Notes under the pieces: generated by a model
The model's input: only the letters and a program-made list of their open reading frames with translations
What the model was told of the DNA's origin: nothing
Database searches by the model: none
Position numbers and translations under genes: made by a program
Part shown: positions 44,577 through 53,539 of the stretch, piece by piece
Layout: each line of letters begins with the position of its first letter
How positions within the stretch are numbered: the stretch's first letter is position 1
Assembly: GCA_016711825.1 (NCBI GenBank)
Contig: JADJSG010000010.1
Coordinates: 36,001 to 100,000, forward strand
Reading direction: 5' to 3'
Source of the DNA: Bacteroidota bacterium
GTDB lineage: Bacteria; Bacteroidota; Bacteroidia; Chitinophagales; Chitinophagaceae
DNA: 64,000 nucleotides

Positions 44577-44873
44577 TTAAAATGCGTATAAATCTATTGT
44601 TTCTCCTGCTGCCAATTGAATGGTTGCTTTCTTAAATGAGGGTTTACGTCCTTTCAAAATGCCTGCTTTGGTCATTCTTGATTTATTTTTTGCAGGTACT
44701 ACACAAGTATTCACGTCATCTACACGTACATTGTAATACTCTTCAACTGCTTTTTTTATTTCAAGTTTATTCGCTCTTTTATCTACTACAAAACAATAGC
44801 GGTTTAGCTTTTCGGTTTGTTTGTTTACCTTTTCGGTAACAATGGGTTTCTTTAATATTTCTGAAGCTTTCAT
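44577..44873 (-). CDS. rplW: 50S ribosomal protein L23
   Basis: A 98-residue exit-tunnel-rim protein that docks trigger factor and SRP. It begins with KPIVTEKVNKQTEKLNRYCF and contains ANKLEIKKAVEEYYNVRVDD. It is placed between L4 and L2. Confidence 0.97.
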   Translation of the reverse strand: MKASEILKKPIVTEKVNKQTEKLNRYCFVVDKRANKLEIKKAVEEYYNVRVDDVNTCVVPAKNKSRMTKAGILKGRKPSFKKATIQLAAGETIDLYAF

Positions 44874-44895
44874 GTTCTTTAATTAGTTTTTGGGT

Positions 44896-45534
44896 TTAAG
44901 CAACTTCTTCCAATTCGGTTTCAGCAAATTGTTTCACCACATTTTCAGTGAGTAATAATGTACCTGCATTCAACACATCATACGTGTTAGAATTGTAGAA
45001 TACGTCTGTTTTCACTTTTTGTAAATTTCTTGTACTTAAAAACACATTGTCGTTAAAATCTGGGAGTAAAAACAAGGTTTTAGCAGCAGATAATTTCAAG
45101 TTGTTTAAAATATTGACAAATTCTTTTGTACTAGGTGTATCCATATTGATATCTTCCACTACTACAATGCTATTTGATTTTGCTTTGTAAGAAAGTGCTG
45201 AATAAAATGCAAGATTTTTCACTTGTTTATTCAATTTGAAAGAATAACCGTGAGGTTTAGGTCCAAAAATGGTACCACCGCCTTTGTACAATGGATTACG
45301 AATATTTCCTTTACGAGCACCACCGGTACCTTTTTGTTTGTGAAGCTTTCTTGAAGCACCATGCACTTCTGCACGTGTTTTCACTTTATGTGTTCCCTGA
45401 TGACGAGCAGCAAGGTATTGCTTTACAGAAAGGTAAATCAGATGATCATTGGGTTCGATACCAAAGAAATCATCAGGTAGTTCAACACTACGACCAGTTG
45501 TTTGTCCTTTTATATTTAATACTTCTATTTGCAT
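44896..45534 (-). CDS. rplD: 50S ribosomal protein L4
   Basis: A 212-residue protein whose long loop forms the tunnel constriction (QGTHKVKTRAEVHGASRKLH; KQKGTGGARKGNIRNPLYKG). In E. coli L4 represses the S10 operon; whether this holds here is unknown. Only a 2-nt gap from rplC. Confidence 0.97.
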   Translation of the reverse strand: MQIEVLNIKGQTTGRSVELPDDFFGIEPNDHLIYLSVKQYLAARHQGTHKVKTRAEVHGASRKLHKQKGTGGARKGNIRNPLYKGGGTIFGPKPHGYSFKLNKQVKNLAFYSALSYKAKSNSIVVVEDINMDTPSTKEFVNILNNLKLSAAKTLFLLPDFNDNVFLSTRNLQKVKTDVFYNSNTYDVLNAGTLLLTENVVKQFAETELEEVA

Positions 45535-45536
45535 GA

Positions 45537-46154
45537 TTACTTTTGAATTAATACGATTGAACCATTATGACCAGGTACTGAACCACTTACGAGGATGTAG
45601 TTTTTTTCTGGAAATATTTTTAATACTTTTAATGCTTTTACTTTTACGCTTTCGCCGCCCATTTGACCAGCCATACGCATACCTTTAAATACACGTGACG
45701 GATAAGACGAACCACCTATTGAACCAGGCGCTCTTTGACGATCGTGCTGACCATGAGATGCTTCGCCCACACCAGAAAATCCATGACGTTTTACAACCCC
45801 TTGAAATCCTTTTCCTTTAGTGGTACCGATTACACTCACCATTTCGCCTTCTGCAAAAATATCACAAGTGATTGTGTCACCTAATGATTTTTCCAATTCA
45901 CAGTTACGTAATTCTTTCACTACAGATTTAGCCCCAACATTTGCTTTTGCAAAGTGGGCAAGCATAGCTTTGTTGCTATTCTTTTCTTTTTTATCGCCAA
46001 AAGCAATTTGCAAAGCACTATACCCATCATTTTCAGTGGTTTTCACTTGTGTAACTACACAAGGACCTGCTTCTATGATCGTACAAGCGATTTGCTTACC
46101 GTTAGGCTCGAAAATGCTGGTCATGCCAACTTTTTTTCCTATAATTCCTTTCAT
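45537..46154 (-). CDS. rplC: 50S ribosomal protein L3
   Basis: A 205-residue protein whose loop reaches the peptidyl-transferase centre. It starts MKGIIGKKVGMTSIFEPNG and contains GFSGVGEASHGQHDRQRAPG and YPSRVFKGMRMAGQMGG, the L3 signature. A 59-nt gap follows rpsJ. Confidence 0.97.
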   Translation of the reverse strand: MKGIIGKKVGMTSIFEPNGKQIACTIIEAGPCVVTQVKTTENDGYSALQIAFGDKKEKNSNKAMLAHFAKANVGAKSVVKELRNCELEKSLGDTITCDIFAEGEMVSVIGTTKGKGFQGVVKRHGFSGVGEASHGQHDRQRAPGSIGGSSYPSRVFKGMRMAGQMGGESVKVKALKVLKIFPEKNYILVSGSVPGHNGSIVLIQK

Positions 46155-46213
46155 TCTGTTTATATTTTAGTCAGCGCTACGCCGAAACGCAGATGACGAT
46201 GATCTATTATTTG

Positions 46214-46519
46214 TTATGCTTTTATTTCTACTTCTACACCTGATGGTAAATCAAGTTTTGAAAGCGCATCTACTGTTTTAGAAGAAGATGTGTAGATATC
46301 CATGAGACGCTTGTGCGTACACAACTGGAATTGCTCTCTTGCTTTTTTGTTCACAAATGGCGAACGTAACACGGTAAATATTTTTTTGTCTGTTGGTAAG
46401 GGCATGGGACCTGTTACCACAGCGCCTGTGCTACGAACTGTCTTTGCTATTTTTTCAGCTGACTTGTCCACCAGGTTATGGTCATAAGACTTTAATTTTA
46501 TACGAATTCTTTGCGACAT
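46214..46519 (-). CDS. rpsJ: 30S ribosomal protein S10
   Basis: A 101-residue protein that also acts as NusE in transcription antitermination. It starts with RIRIKLKSYDHNLVDKSAEK and contains VVTGPMPLPTDKKIFTVLRS. It is the first gene of the 22-gene operon, behind a strong promoter at 46551-46581. The str genes (rpsL, rpsG, fusA) do not lie upstream. Confidence 0.97.
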   Translation of the reverse strand: MSQRIRIKLKSYDHNLVDKSAEKIAKTVRSTGAVVTGPMPLPTDKKIFTVLRSPFVNKKAREQFQLCTHKRLMDIYTSSSKTVDALSKLDLPSGVEVEIKA

Positions 46520-46550
46520 ATTATTGAGTCCCTATATAATTTTGGGAGTG

Positions 46551-46581
46551 CAAAGGTAATTTTTATTATTTAAGTACCAAA
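46551..46581 (-). promoter_or_regulatory. Promoter of the S10-spc operon (perfect Bacteroidota consensus)
   Basis: On the minus strand TTTG (46578-46581) is followed by a 19-nt spacer and TACCTTTG (46551-46558), an exact match to TTTG-N19-TAnnTTTG. Transcription would start near 46545, giving a leader of about 25 nt before the rpsJ ATG at 46519. Confidence 0.85.
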
Positions 46582-46611
46582 ACTTTTTTAAGAAAAAATA
46601 AAAAAAGTTTT
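46579..46611. repeat. 11-bp AT-rich perfect inverted repeat at the S10 promoter
   Basis: AAAACTTTTTT (46579-46589) and AAAAAAGTTTT (46601-46611) are reverse complements separated by 11 nt, overlapping the -33 element. It may be an A-tract upstream element, a protein-binding site, or chance in AT-rich DNA. Confidence 0.5.
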
Positions 46612-46761
46612 AAATGCCTGCCAGTGGCTGTTCTTGATGCGCAATTTATAATAATAAACACCAAAAAACATCATTTTTTTATGATTTATTGGCTTGATTA
46701 ATATGTATAAGCGGACTTGTAAAGCAAATATGTATCTATTTATTAAACAACATAAGCTGCA

Positions 46762-49269
46762 TTATTGTTTTATAACCTTTATTGATTCCTGTCTATTTTT
46801 TAAAAAATAAATTCCTTTTTGCCATTTTTTTGTATCAAGTTGTATTTCCCTTTGATCAGCCCATACTTTTTCCAATATACGGCCCTGAATATCAGTGATG
46901 ATCAATGTTTCGCCTTGTATTTCATTTTTCATTATGACTTGTAAGTGATCCGAAAAGGGATTGGGGAATGCATTCATGTTCAACTTATTTTGTGTAAATT
47001 CAGGCACTGCATTGGTGACATTCATCAAACCCATTTTCAACCCATTACCAAAACTGCTGACCCACATTTCATTTTGATTAAATGGATTAAAGAAAACTCT
47101 TTCAGGCTGCCGAAACGGATAACTATCAACAAGCGTCCATGTAGGGGTCGCCGCATTCATATTGTTACTCATCCATAAACCCTGGGTTTCGGTCGTCAGA
47201 AAGGCTTGTTGAAAGTTAGTAGGGTTAAAAGTGATAGATGTTACACGGTCAAACTGGTTAGCGGTTAGTTTTGTCCAGTTCAATCCCCTATTGGTGGTCC
47301 GAAATAAGCCCCCCAACCCATTAGGTGCACCACCCCAACCACTAAATACACCCACATACCAGGTACTTTGGGTTGTGTCTGAAGGATCTATCACAATGTC
47401 TTTGGTCCAATAATACATATCAGAATGGCTCACATCGCTCCAACTACTTGTTATAGGATTATAAAGAAAAACACCACTGCTTGCGGTGAAAGTTCCTGCC
47501 CCATTTCTTCTACCAGAAAAAGTACAAAGTAATTTTCCGTCTTTCAACACTTCTATACTTGCTGGATGCCCCTCTGTGCGTGGAGGTGCTGACAGTTTAG
47601 TCCAAACAGATGCAGCTCCATTTTGCAAGTCACTGGTCATCCAGATGCCACCCTGCCCGGTGCCAGCCCCATAATGTATCACCGAGGCATACATTTTATT
47701 GACATTATTAGGATCAAGCGCCAACCAAAATACCGGATGACCAAATTGATGAAGTGTAGACCAGTTGTTGCCATTGTCAGCACTGAAAATTATTTTTCCA
47801 TTGGCATCATTCGCATCCAGTTGCGCATCTGCCAGTCTTGTACTTTGATACATATCATGAATATTTGAACAAGCCCCATACAAATAACCATTCGTTGAAG
47901 ACACCATTCGATACAATGAATTGACTGAAAAACCGTTATAATCAAACCCCCAGGTATTACCACCATCTTTACTTCTGACACCTCCGATATCGCTGTAACA
48001 TGAAAACATGTTATTGGCGTCTTTCCAGTAGACTTGCCAACAAGTGGTATTTTCTAATCCGATACTGTGGTATGATTGTTTGGTAGGTGTAGGTGATCCT
48101 GCATTGTGTTGGTCTGTATTGTTTACATAAGCTTGTTTCCAGTTGGTCCCCCCATCAGAACTGACATGTACAAAACCGAAATCACCAAAGATGATTTTAT
48201 TGGCATTATTGGGTGCAACAGCAATGCCAAATGTGGTTTCGCCCCAACTCCAAGCTTTGTCACCTTGATAACCACTCCAGCCCGTTTTGATATTTTGATT
48301 GTTGGGGCTTAAAAATACTTTATTCCAAGTAGTGCCTGCATCGGTGCTTTTATATATAAGTGGGGCATTGAGTGCATTGTCGCTCCCTCCTAAATACATG
48401 GTATTCACATCATTCAGGGCCATGCCTGTATACATAACAAAATCATTAGAAAAATTGATGCCTGCAGATTTGCTCACCCAGGTGCCACTGGCATTGTCCA
48501 TGGTATAAACACCTTTAGCAAAGGCATAATAATCATAAGGCATCAGGCCATTGTAGACATCGCCATTGTTGGCTGTAATGCATAAAAAACGTGTAACACC
48601 CCCATTGTTGGCTCCTGAAAAATGCCATATATTTTGACCAGCTGTGATACCTGAAGTCGTCATTAATGTGAATGTAGTTCCTCCATTTGAAGATTGAAAA
48701 ACGCCTTCATTGGTCCCTATATAAATATTATTCCCATTATAAAATACGCCTCCTGTTATGATACCTGCTCCATTGTTGGCACAATGCTTTACTAAAGAGA
48801 AAGTAGATCCCCCATCCTGACTGATCACAATATCACCATAATAATTCATAATCAATTGCTGTGGATTTGAATAATTGGCATACATACGGTAAACACCTCC
48901 TAAGTTTGCATCAAAACCAGGTAATGCAGTCCATGTGTTGCCTCCATCCACCGTTTTTACGGGGTACCCCTCATTCCCATCATTATAATTACAATAGGCT
49001 ATATTGGGATTATTGGTATATTCATAGGTAGAAATATTTAAGCTTGTTAATTTTGAAAAATGAATTTGGGAGTATGAATTACCAAAATCGGTGCTGTGAA
49101 ACATTTCACTCATATCACAGGCTATATGAAACTCATTGTCATTACCTGGATTAATTTTTGGAAAAAAAAGGGCTCCCCCACCCCCTAAGCCTTTTGGATT
49201 AAAACTGGCAGGTTGGGCATGAGTCCACAAATGCATTGATAATACAATCAGAAGAAGAAGATTTTTCAT
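46762..49269 (-). CDS. BNR/sialidase-like repeat surface protein with type IX sorting domain
   Basis: This is an 835-residue secreted protein. The ATG at 49267-49269 is preferred because it directly begins a signal peptide (MKNLLLLIVLSMHLWTHAQ); an upstream ATG would add 18 residues before it. The body has repeated BNR/VPS10-type blades (FHSTDFGNSYSQI, VKTVDGGNTWTALPGF, ISQDGGSTFSLV, FQSSNGGTTFTLM, YKSTDAGTTWNKVF, VSSDGGTNWKQAY, SADNGNNWSTL, FRTTNRGLNWTKL), the S-x-D-x-G-x-T-W boxes of multi-bladed propellers such as xyloglucanase-like proteins. The end (NMNAFPNPFSDHLQVIM, WQKGIYFLKNRQE) is a type IX sorting domain. The substrate is not known. Confidence 0.87.
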   Translation of the reverse strand: MKNLLLLIVLSMHLWTHAQPASFNPKGLGGGGALFFPKINPGNDNEFHIACDMSEMFHSTDFGNSYSQIHFSKLTSLNISTYEYTNNPNIAYCNYNDGNEGYPVKTVDGGNTWTALPGFDANLGGVYRMYANYSNPQQLIMNYYGDIVISQDGGSTFSLVKHCANNGAGIITGGVFYNGNNIYIGTNEGVFQSSNGGTTFTLMTTSGITAGQNIWHFSGANNGGVTRFLCITANNGDVYNGLMPYDYYAFAKGVYTMDNASGTWVSKSAGINFSNDFVMYTGMALNDVNTMYLGGSDNALNAPLIYKSTDAGTTWNKVFLSPNNQNIKTGWSGYQGDKAWSWGETTFGIAVAPNNANKIIFGDFGFVHVSSDGGTNWKQAYVNNTDQHNAGSPTPTKQSYHSIGLENTTCWQVYWKDANNMFSCYSDIGGVRSKDGGNTWGFDYNGFSVNSLYRMVSSTNGYLYGACSNIHDMYQSTRLADAQLDANDANGKIIFSADNGNNWSTLHQFGHPVFWLALDPNNVNKMYASVIHYGAGTGQGGIWMTSDLQNGAASVWTKLSAPPRTEGHPASIEVLKDGKLLCTFSGRRNGAGTFTASSGVFLYNPITSSWSDVSHSDMYYWTKDIVIDPSDTTQSTWYVGVFSGWGGAPNGLGGLFRTTNRGLNWTKLTANQFDRVTSITFNPTNFQQAFLTTETQGLWMSNNMNAATPTWTLVDSYPFRQPERVFFNPFNQNEMWVSSFGNGLKMGLMNVTNAVPEFTQNKLNMNAFPNPFSDHLQVIMKNEIQGETLIITDIQGRILEKVWADQREIQLDTKKWQKGIYFLKNRQESIKVIKQ

Positions 49270-49311
49270 ATGTGTTGGTTTTTTGATTATAAAGATATTA
49301 AAGGGATCTGT

Positions 49312-49328
49312 GACAATTGTCATGACAA
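49312..49328. promoter_or_regulatory. Overlapping palindromes (possible operator)
   Basis: GACAATTGTC (49312-49321) and TTGTCATGACAA (49317-49328) are perfect overlapping palindromes made of alternating TGACAA/TTGTCA half-sites. They lie between divergent genes 46762-49269 and 49436-50527. The spacing suits a dimeric regulator, but none is identified. Confidence 0.5.
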
Positions 49329-49435
49329 TGAAATTTTATTTAAAACCGTTGTATTTAAATATTTCTAGTAATCAAATAACAATTATTTGAACAGTATATA
49401 CGATATTTACAGCATCATACATTGAATTCTATTCC

Positions 49436-50527
49436 ATGAAGCCACTTTTCTTTTTGATTTCGCTCTTCAGTTTTGCCATTGCTAAATCACAACCCTTTTC
49501 GGCATATACCGACCTTCGTCAGCAATTCTATGTATTTGACAATGGGGCCATCAATCAGTTAGAGCATTTGTTGCCCATCGATTATAAAATAGGTAGAAGC
49601 GCTGTAGCCTATCTTGACAATCAACGTATTTTCAAAATCTATAAAGATGGCATGGTCACTACCGTAAACGATATGTTTACAACTAATTTTCAGGTATCAG
49701 ATCACTTGATTTTATTTAAAAGTGCCAACATGGTTTCAATTATTGATGAAGGGGAAGTGGTATTGTTATCAAAGCTTTGTAATCGTTATGCCATGGGCGA
49801 TAGTGTAGTATTATTTTATGATATGAATCGTTCTAGTTTTAATGGTTATTATCAAGGAAAAATAACAGAACTTGAAACATTTTTAAATTTAAAAGATGGT
49901 GATTTTACCTTTGACAGCACTGTAAAAGTATCAGATAATATAGGCGCTTATATTAATTATAATGAACAATTTAAGGTTTTTTACAACAACGAAACTGAGG
50001 TATTGGAAAACCAACCTGTAAAACAATTTCAAGTAGGTAGAAATGTGGTTGGATATGTAGATATCAATAATATTTTCAAAATTTATTATAAAGGACAAAG
50101 TTTTACCATTGACCCATTTGCCCCTAAAAGTTTTATGGTGGGTGATGATGTAGTGGCATTTCATGGAAACGATGGATATTTTAAAATCTTTTACAAGGGC
50201 AACTTAATTACCATTGGCTATTACGACCCTCGTTATATTGTGAGTGATCGTGTGGTTGCTTATGCTGACCCTAATGGGTATTTTAAGGTATTTTACGAAG
50301 GTGAACAAACGGTCATGGACAATTATTATCCAGACAAAATAAGAGCCAGTTACAATTCGGTGGTTTATACAAACAAAGCCAATACCCTACGTATGTTTAG
50401 CAAAGGAATGGTGTATGACATTACAACCATGAGTATTTTAGACATGCGGCTTGATTATGATGTACTGCAATATAAAGTAGGATTGAATGCATTTAAAATG
50501 TTTCACAACGGACATTATTATAATTAG
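49436..50527 (+). CDS. Secreted repeat protein, probable beta-propeller-like fold
   Basis: This is a 363-residue protein with a signal peptide (cut near AIAKS-QP). The mature part is made of about nine to ten repeats of ~33-38 residues of the type FxVGxxVVAYxDxNxxFKIF YKG xxxT. Examples are VGRNVVGYVDINNIFKIYYK, VGDDVVAFHGNDGYFKIFYK and VSDRVVAYADPNGYFKVFYE. The first and last units look like halves that could close a ring. No known family is recognised. It is 49 nt upstream of 50577 on the same strand and may share its transcript. Probably a surface or periplasmic binding scaffold. Confidence 0.8.
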   Translation: MKPLFFLISLFSFAIAKSQPFSAYTDLRQQFYVFDNGAINQLEHLLPIDYKIGRSAVAYLDNQRIFKIYKDGMVTTVNDMFTTNFQVSDHLILFKSANMVSIIDEGEVVLLSKLCNRYAMGDSVVLFYDMNRSSFNGYYQGKITELETFLNLKDGDFTFDSTVKVSDNIGAYINYNEQFKVFYNNETEVLENQPVKQFQVGRNVVGYVDINNIFKIYYKGQSFTIDPFAPKSFMVGDDVVAFHGNDGYFKIFYKGNLITIGYYDPRYIVSDRVVAYADPNGYFKVFYEGEQTVMDNYYPDKIRASYNSVVYTNKANTLRMFSKGMVYDITTMSILDMRLDYDVLQYKVGLNAFKMFHNGHYYN

Positions 50528-50576
50528 ATTAACAGCGGAATACTCTTTTTCATTTTAATTTTAGAAAAAAATACAA

Positions 50577-51836
50577 ATGCAGAAAATTAAATTTCTTTTC
50601 ATTTTAGTGTTTGTACAACTATCTGCACAAGCTGCTAAAATATTGATTCCGATGGATGATGCGAATCAAAAAAACCATTTAAAGGCATATGGAGTCGCCT
50701 ATTTTGTATTGACTAAAAACCAAAAAATAGATTGGCTGCTTAATTATAAAGGAGGGAGTTTTGTGTTTGACCAGTATCTTGAACTTGAAAATGAGTGTAA
50801 AATTCGTGATGTAAGTTACGAAGTAATTCCTGATGCCCGTTACACAGCTATATTGACTGAAATTGCAGACCCAGATGCCAATATGGATATTGTACAATTA
50901 GAGCGGGCCCCTAAAATTGCCGTCTATACACCCGATAGCAAACTACCCTGGGATGATGCAGTCACAATGGTACTCACTTATGCTGAAATTCCTTTTGACA
51001 AAGTATATGATGATGAGCTATTAGAAGACAAACTTGTAAAATACGATTGGTTACATTTGCATCATGAAGATTTTACAGGACAGTATGGTAAATTTTACGC
51101 TGCTTATCGAGGCGCCCCATGGTATATAAGTGATGTGGCAAAAAATGAAGCAATGGCAAAAAAACATGGCTTTACAAAAGTCTCCCAATTAAAATTAGCG
51201 ATAGCAAAAAAAATTAAAAACTTTGTCATTGGTGGTGGCTATCTGTTTGCAATGTGCAGTGCCACTGATAGTTATGATATTGCGCTTGCTTCAGAGAGTA
51301 CAGATATTTGTGATGTGATGTATGATCAAGACCCGCAAGACCCGCAAGCCCAAAGTAAGCTTGATTTTAATCAATGTCTTGCTTTTAAAGATTTTAGGTT
51401 GGTGACAAACCCTTATGAGTATGAATATTCTGACATCGATGCGACTACTACACGTCAGGTACCCTTTAACAGCGATTATTTCACCTTATTTACATTTTCT
51501 GCCAAATTTGATCCAGTACCATCTATGCTTTGTCAAAATCATACCACTACGGTGAAAGGATTTATGGGACAAACCACAGCTTTTAAGAGTCGTGTAATCA
51601 AAAGCAGCACATTAATCATGGGTGAAAATAAAGCCGCAGGTGAAGCTCGTTATATACATGGGGAACTAGGAAAGGGCACATGGACTTTTTATGGAGGGCA
51701 TGATCCCGAAGATTATCAACATCAGGTAGAAGACCCACCGACAGATTTGAGTTTGCATCCCAACTCACCTGGCTATAGGCTCATTCTTAATAATGTATTG
51801 TTTCCTGCAGCAAAAAAGAAGCCCCAAAAAACCTAA
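50577..51836 (+). CDS. Secreted Bacteroidota protein of the family often mislabelled asparagine synthetase B
   Basis: This is a 419-residue protein with a signal peptide (cut near SAQA-AK). It begins ILIPMDDANQKNHLKAYGVA and contains KLPWDDAVTMVLTYAEIPFD, YDWLHLHHEDFTGQYGKFYA, GGGYLFAMCSATDSYDIALA, SRVIKSSTLIMGENKAAGEA and TWTFYGGHDPEDYQHQVEDP. I recall near-identical conserved blocks in many Bacteroidota proteins named asparagine synthetase B. It shows neither the N-terminal Cys of class II glutaminases nor an ATP pyrophosphatase loop, and it carries a signal peptide, so that name is not supported. The GGGYLFAMCSA block recalls a class I glutamine-amidotransferase-like fold. Real function unknown. 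It is followed after 40 nt by an AraC-type regulator. Confidence 0.85.
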   Translation: MQKIKFLFILVFVQLSAQAAKILIPMDDANQKNHLKAYGVAYFVLTKNQKIDWLLNYKGGSFVFDQYLELENECKIRDVSYEVIPDARYTAILTEIADPDANMDIVQLERAPKIAVYTPDSKLPWDDAVTMVLTYAEIPFDKVYDDELLEDKLVKYDWLHLHHEDFTGQYGKFYAAYRGAPWYISDVAKNEAMAKKHGFTKVSQLKLAIAKKIKNFVIGGGYLFAMCSATDSYDIALASESTDICDVMYDQDPQDPQAQSKLDFNQCLAFKDFRLVTNPYEYEYSDIDATTTRQVPFNSDYFTLFTFSAKFDPVPSMLCQNHTTTVKGFMGQTTAFKSRVIKSSTLIMGENKAAGEARYIHGELGKGTWTFYGGHDPEDYQHQVEDPPTDLSLHPNSPGYRLILNNVLFPAAKKKPQKT

Positions 51837-51876
51837 TAAACTTGTACATTTGCCAACCTAAAATGTAAATAAGTCT

Positions 51877-52599
51877 TTGGAATATACCATACAGCATATC
51901 AGTCCTATTCGTGAAAATGTATTGCATATTTCGCAAAATGAACATAAACTTTCATTGACCTTTTATTTTCAAGGTGCTGAATGTGGATTTTCATTTGCGC
52001 AAACACAACATAGTTACAAACTTCATTTTGATTATTCGAAAGAAGCATTAAAAAAGAAAGAATTTGAGTTTGGCAATTTATTAAATTTTGAAGAGAAAGT
52101 CGAGAGCAATATCTGTTGCAATACCCAAATGATTTTACATCAAATCATTAGTACAAAATACGAAGGAAAGTATAAAAAAATATTTGTTGAAAGTAAAGCG
52201 CTTGAGTTGTTATTATGCACCATTCACTTTATTGAAGAAATCAAGTCGCCATGTGATACATGTAAATTTCTGAATCAGCCCCTTGAAAAAGAAAAAATTT
52301 TTCAGGCCCGGGAGATTATTTTACAAAATATCAATCAGCCACCTACCATACCTGAACTGGCAAAACAAATAGGCATTAACCAATGTTATTTAAAGAAAGG
52401 ATTTAAAGAAATGTTTAAATCAACCGTGTATGAATATGTGATGGAACAAAGAATGTTAAAAGCTAAAATGTTACTCTCGTTAAATACGCAAACGGTTTCG
52501 CAAATAGCCGAAGAAGTAGGCTACTCCAACACAAGCAATTTTAGCAATGCCTTTAAAAAATATACTGGCTTGTATCCGAGTGAATTATCAAAGAATTAA
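51877..52599 (+). CDS. AraC-family transcriptional regulator
   Basis: This is a 240-residue protein. The last ~100 residues are the AraC double helix-turn-helix domain (IPELAKQIGINQCYLKKGFK; EMFKSTVYEYVMEQRMLKAK; VSQIAEEVGYSNTSNFSNAF; KKYTGLYPSELSK). The N-terminal part is a ligand-like domain with Cys residues (NICCNTQ; CDTCKFL) that might bind metal or respond to redox; this is inferred. The start is a TTG at 51877, with no ATG in reach at the right position. It may regulate the preceding secreted genes. Confidence 0.88.
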   Translation: MEYTIQHISPIRENVLHISQNEHKLSLTFYFQGAECGFSFAQTQHSYKLHFDYSKEALKKKEFEFGNLLNFEEKVESNICCNTQMILHQIISTKYEGKYKKIFVESKALELLLCTIHFIEEIKSPCDTCKFLNQPLEKEKIFQAREIILQNINQPPTIPELAKQIGINQCYLKKGFKEMFKSTVYEYVMEQRMLKAKMLLSLNTQTVSQIAEEVGYSNTSNFSNAFKKYTGLYPSELSKN

Positions 52600-52640
52600 A
52601 GACGGTCTGCATAAAACGCTTGTGTTTGATCTTTTAATAC

Positions 52641-52668
52641 CGGGGGGGGGACCCCCCCCCCCCCCCGG
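52641..52668. repeat. Poly-G/poly-C inverted repeat
   Basis: About nine or ten G residues, then A, then fifteen or sixteen C residues, flanked by CC and GG, form a near-perfect long GC hairpin in very AT-rich DNA, about 45 nt after the AraC gene's stop. It could act as a strong terminator or be a phase-variable or sequencing-difficult tract. Confidence 0.7.
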
Positions 52669-52851
52669 AAATCCGCTAAAGGTATAAACTTTAGGATTAA
52701 GACTTTCATTTTAAAACCTAGATTTTGAAGTCGAAATAAAGTTTTAATTTCAGCTGAAAATCATTGACTGATGTCAAAATAAATTGAGTCATTATTTGAA
52801 AAGTTTCATCACGGTATCTGAGACATTTGCATTTTATTTTACTGAATTGAA

Positions 52852-53298
52852 TCAGCGTTGAAAAACAATTTTCAGATGCTCTGCCCAATGTTCTTTGTAA
52901 GGCTCATGTTTATCCCATCGCCATCGCATCAGGCTCACGATTCTTTTAGCTTCGTTTTCAAATAAAGGTGAAGAGGCGTACATAACCACAATTTTTGAAG
53001 GAACTCCGTTACTATCTATGGGACAATAAAGATTTACATAACCTTCAAGATTTCTTTTGCTGGCTTCTTCAGGATAAACAAGATTATCTTTTATAAAGCG
53101 CTCCATATTACCAATAAAAACCGGGGGATTCCTTTCTAATAAAACAACATTAGGAGGAGGTGTATCAAAAAAAATGGAATCTTTTCCATCCGTCTTGTAA
53201 TATAACTTCTGGATAGAATCATATTTTATAGCACGGTGTTGTGCAATACCCAAAATGACTATAAGATTAAAAACTAAAATCAAAAGTGTCAATTTCAT
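52852..53298 (-). CDS. TonB C-terminal-like secreted protein
   Basis: A 148-residue protein. The ATG at 53296-53298 (MKLTLLILVFNLIVILGIAQ) begins a signal or anchor directly; five codons upstream is an alternative. The C-terminal part (PPVFIGNMERFIKDNLVYPE, EASKRNLEGYVNLYCPIDSN, VMYASSPLFENEAKRIVSLM, RWRWDKH) matches the TonB C-terminal domain as found in the many small TonB-C proteins of Bacteroidota. No proline-rich linker is present, so a role as an energy transducer is doubtful. A lone gene. Confidence 0.82.
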   Translation of the reverse strand: MKLTLLILVFNLIVILGIAQHRAIKYDSIQKLYYKTDGKDSIFFDTPPPNVVLLERNPPVFIGNMERFIKDNLVYPEEASKRNLEGYVNLYCPIDSNGVPSKIVVMYASSPLFENEAKRIVSLMRWRWDKHEPYKEHWAEHLKIVFQR

Positions 53299-53513
53299 GG
53301 CCCCAAATTTCAATCAAAAGTAAGCATATTGTCTCTGATTCTTTTTTTAAAAAAAATGACTTACTGTATAAATCACAGGGAGATATCTTTCACATAAAGG
53401 AAGTCAGCCAGTGATTTAATATAACAAATAAGCTATTTTGTTTAGGCATCTATTCTATATTTCCTGGTATTGTTATACTAATTTTTAGCCCCCATTATTA
53501 TAAAAAATTCAAT

Positions 53514-53521
53514 TACTTTTG
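53514..53521 (+). promoter_or_regulatory. Possible -7 element (TACTTTTG) for the YARHG gene
   Basis: TACTTTTG fits TAnnTTTG and lies 18 nt before the ATG at 53540. No -33 TTTG is seen. Confidence 0.4.
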
Positions 53522-53539
53522 GTTGTTTAAAAAGCTACT

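Noticed and set aside
44896..46154. Plus-strand open frames opposite rplC and rplD
   Set aside because: Antisense to highly conserved ribosomal protein genes and without likeness to any family.
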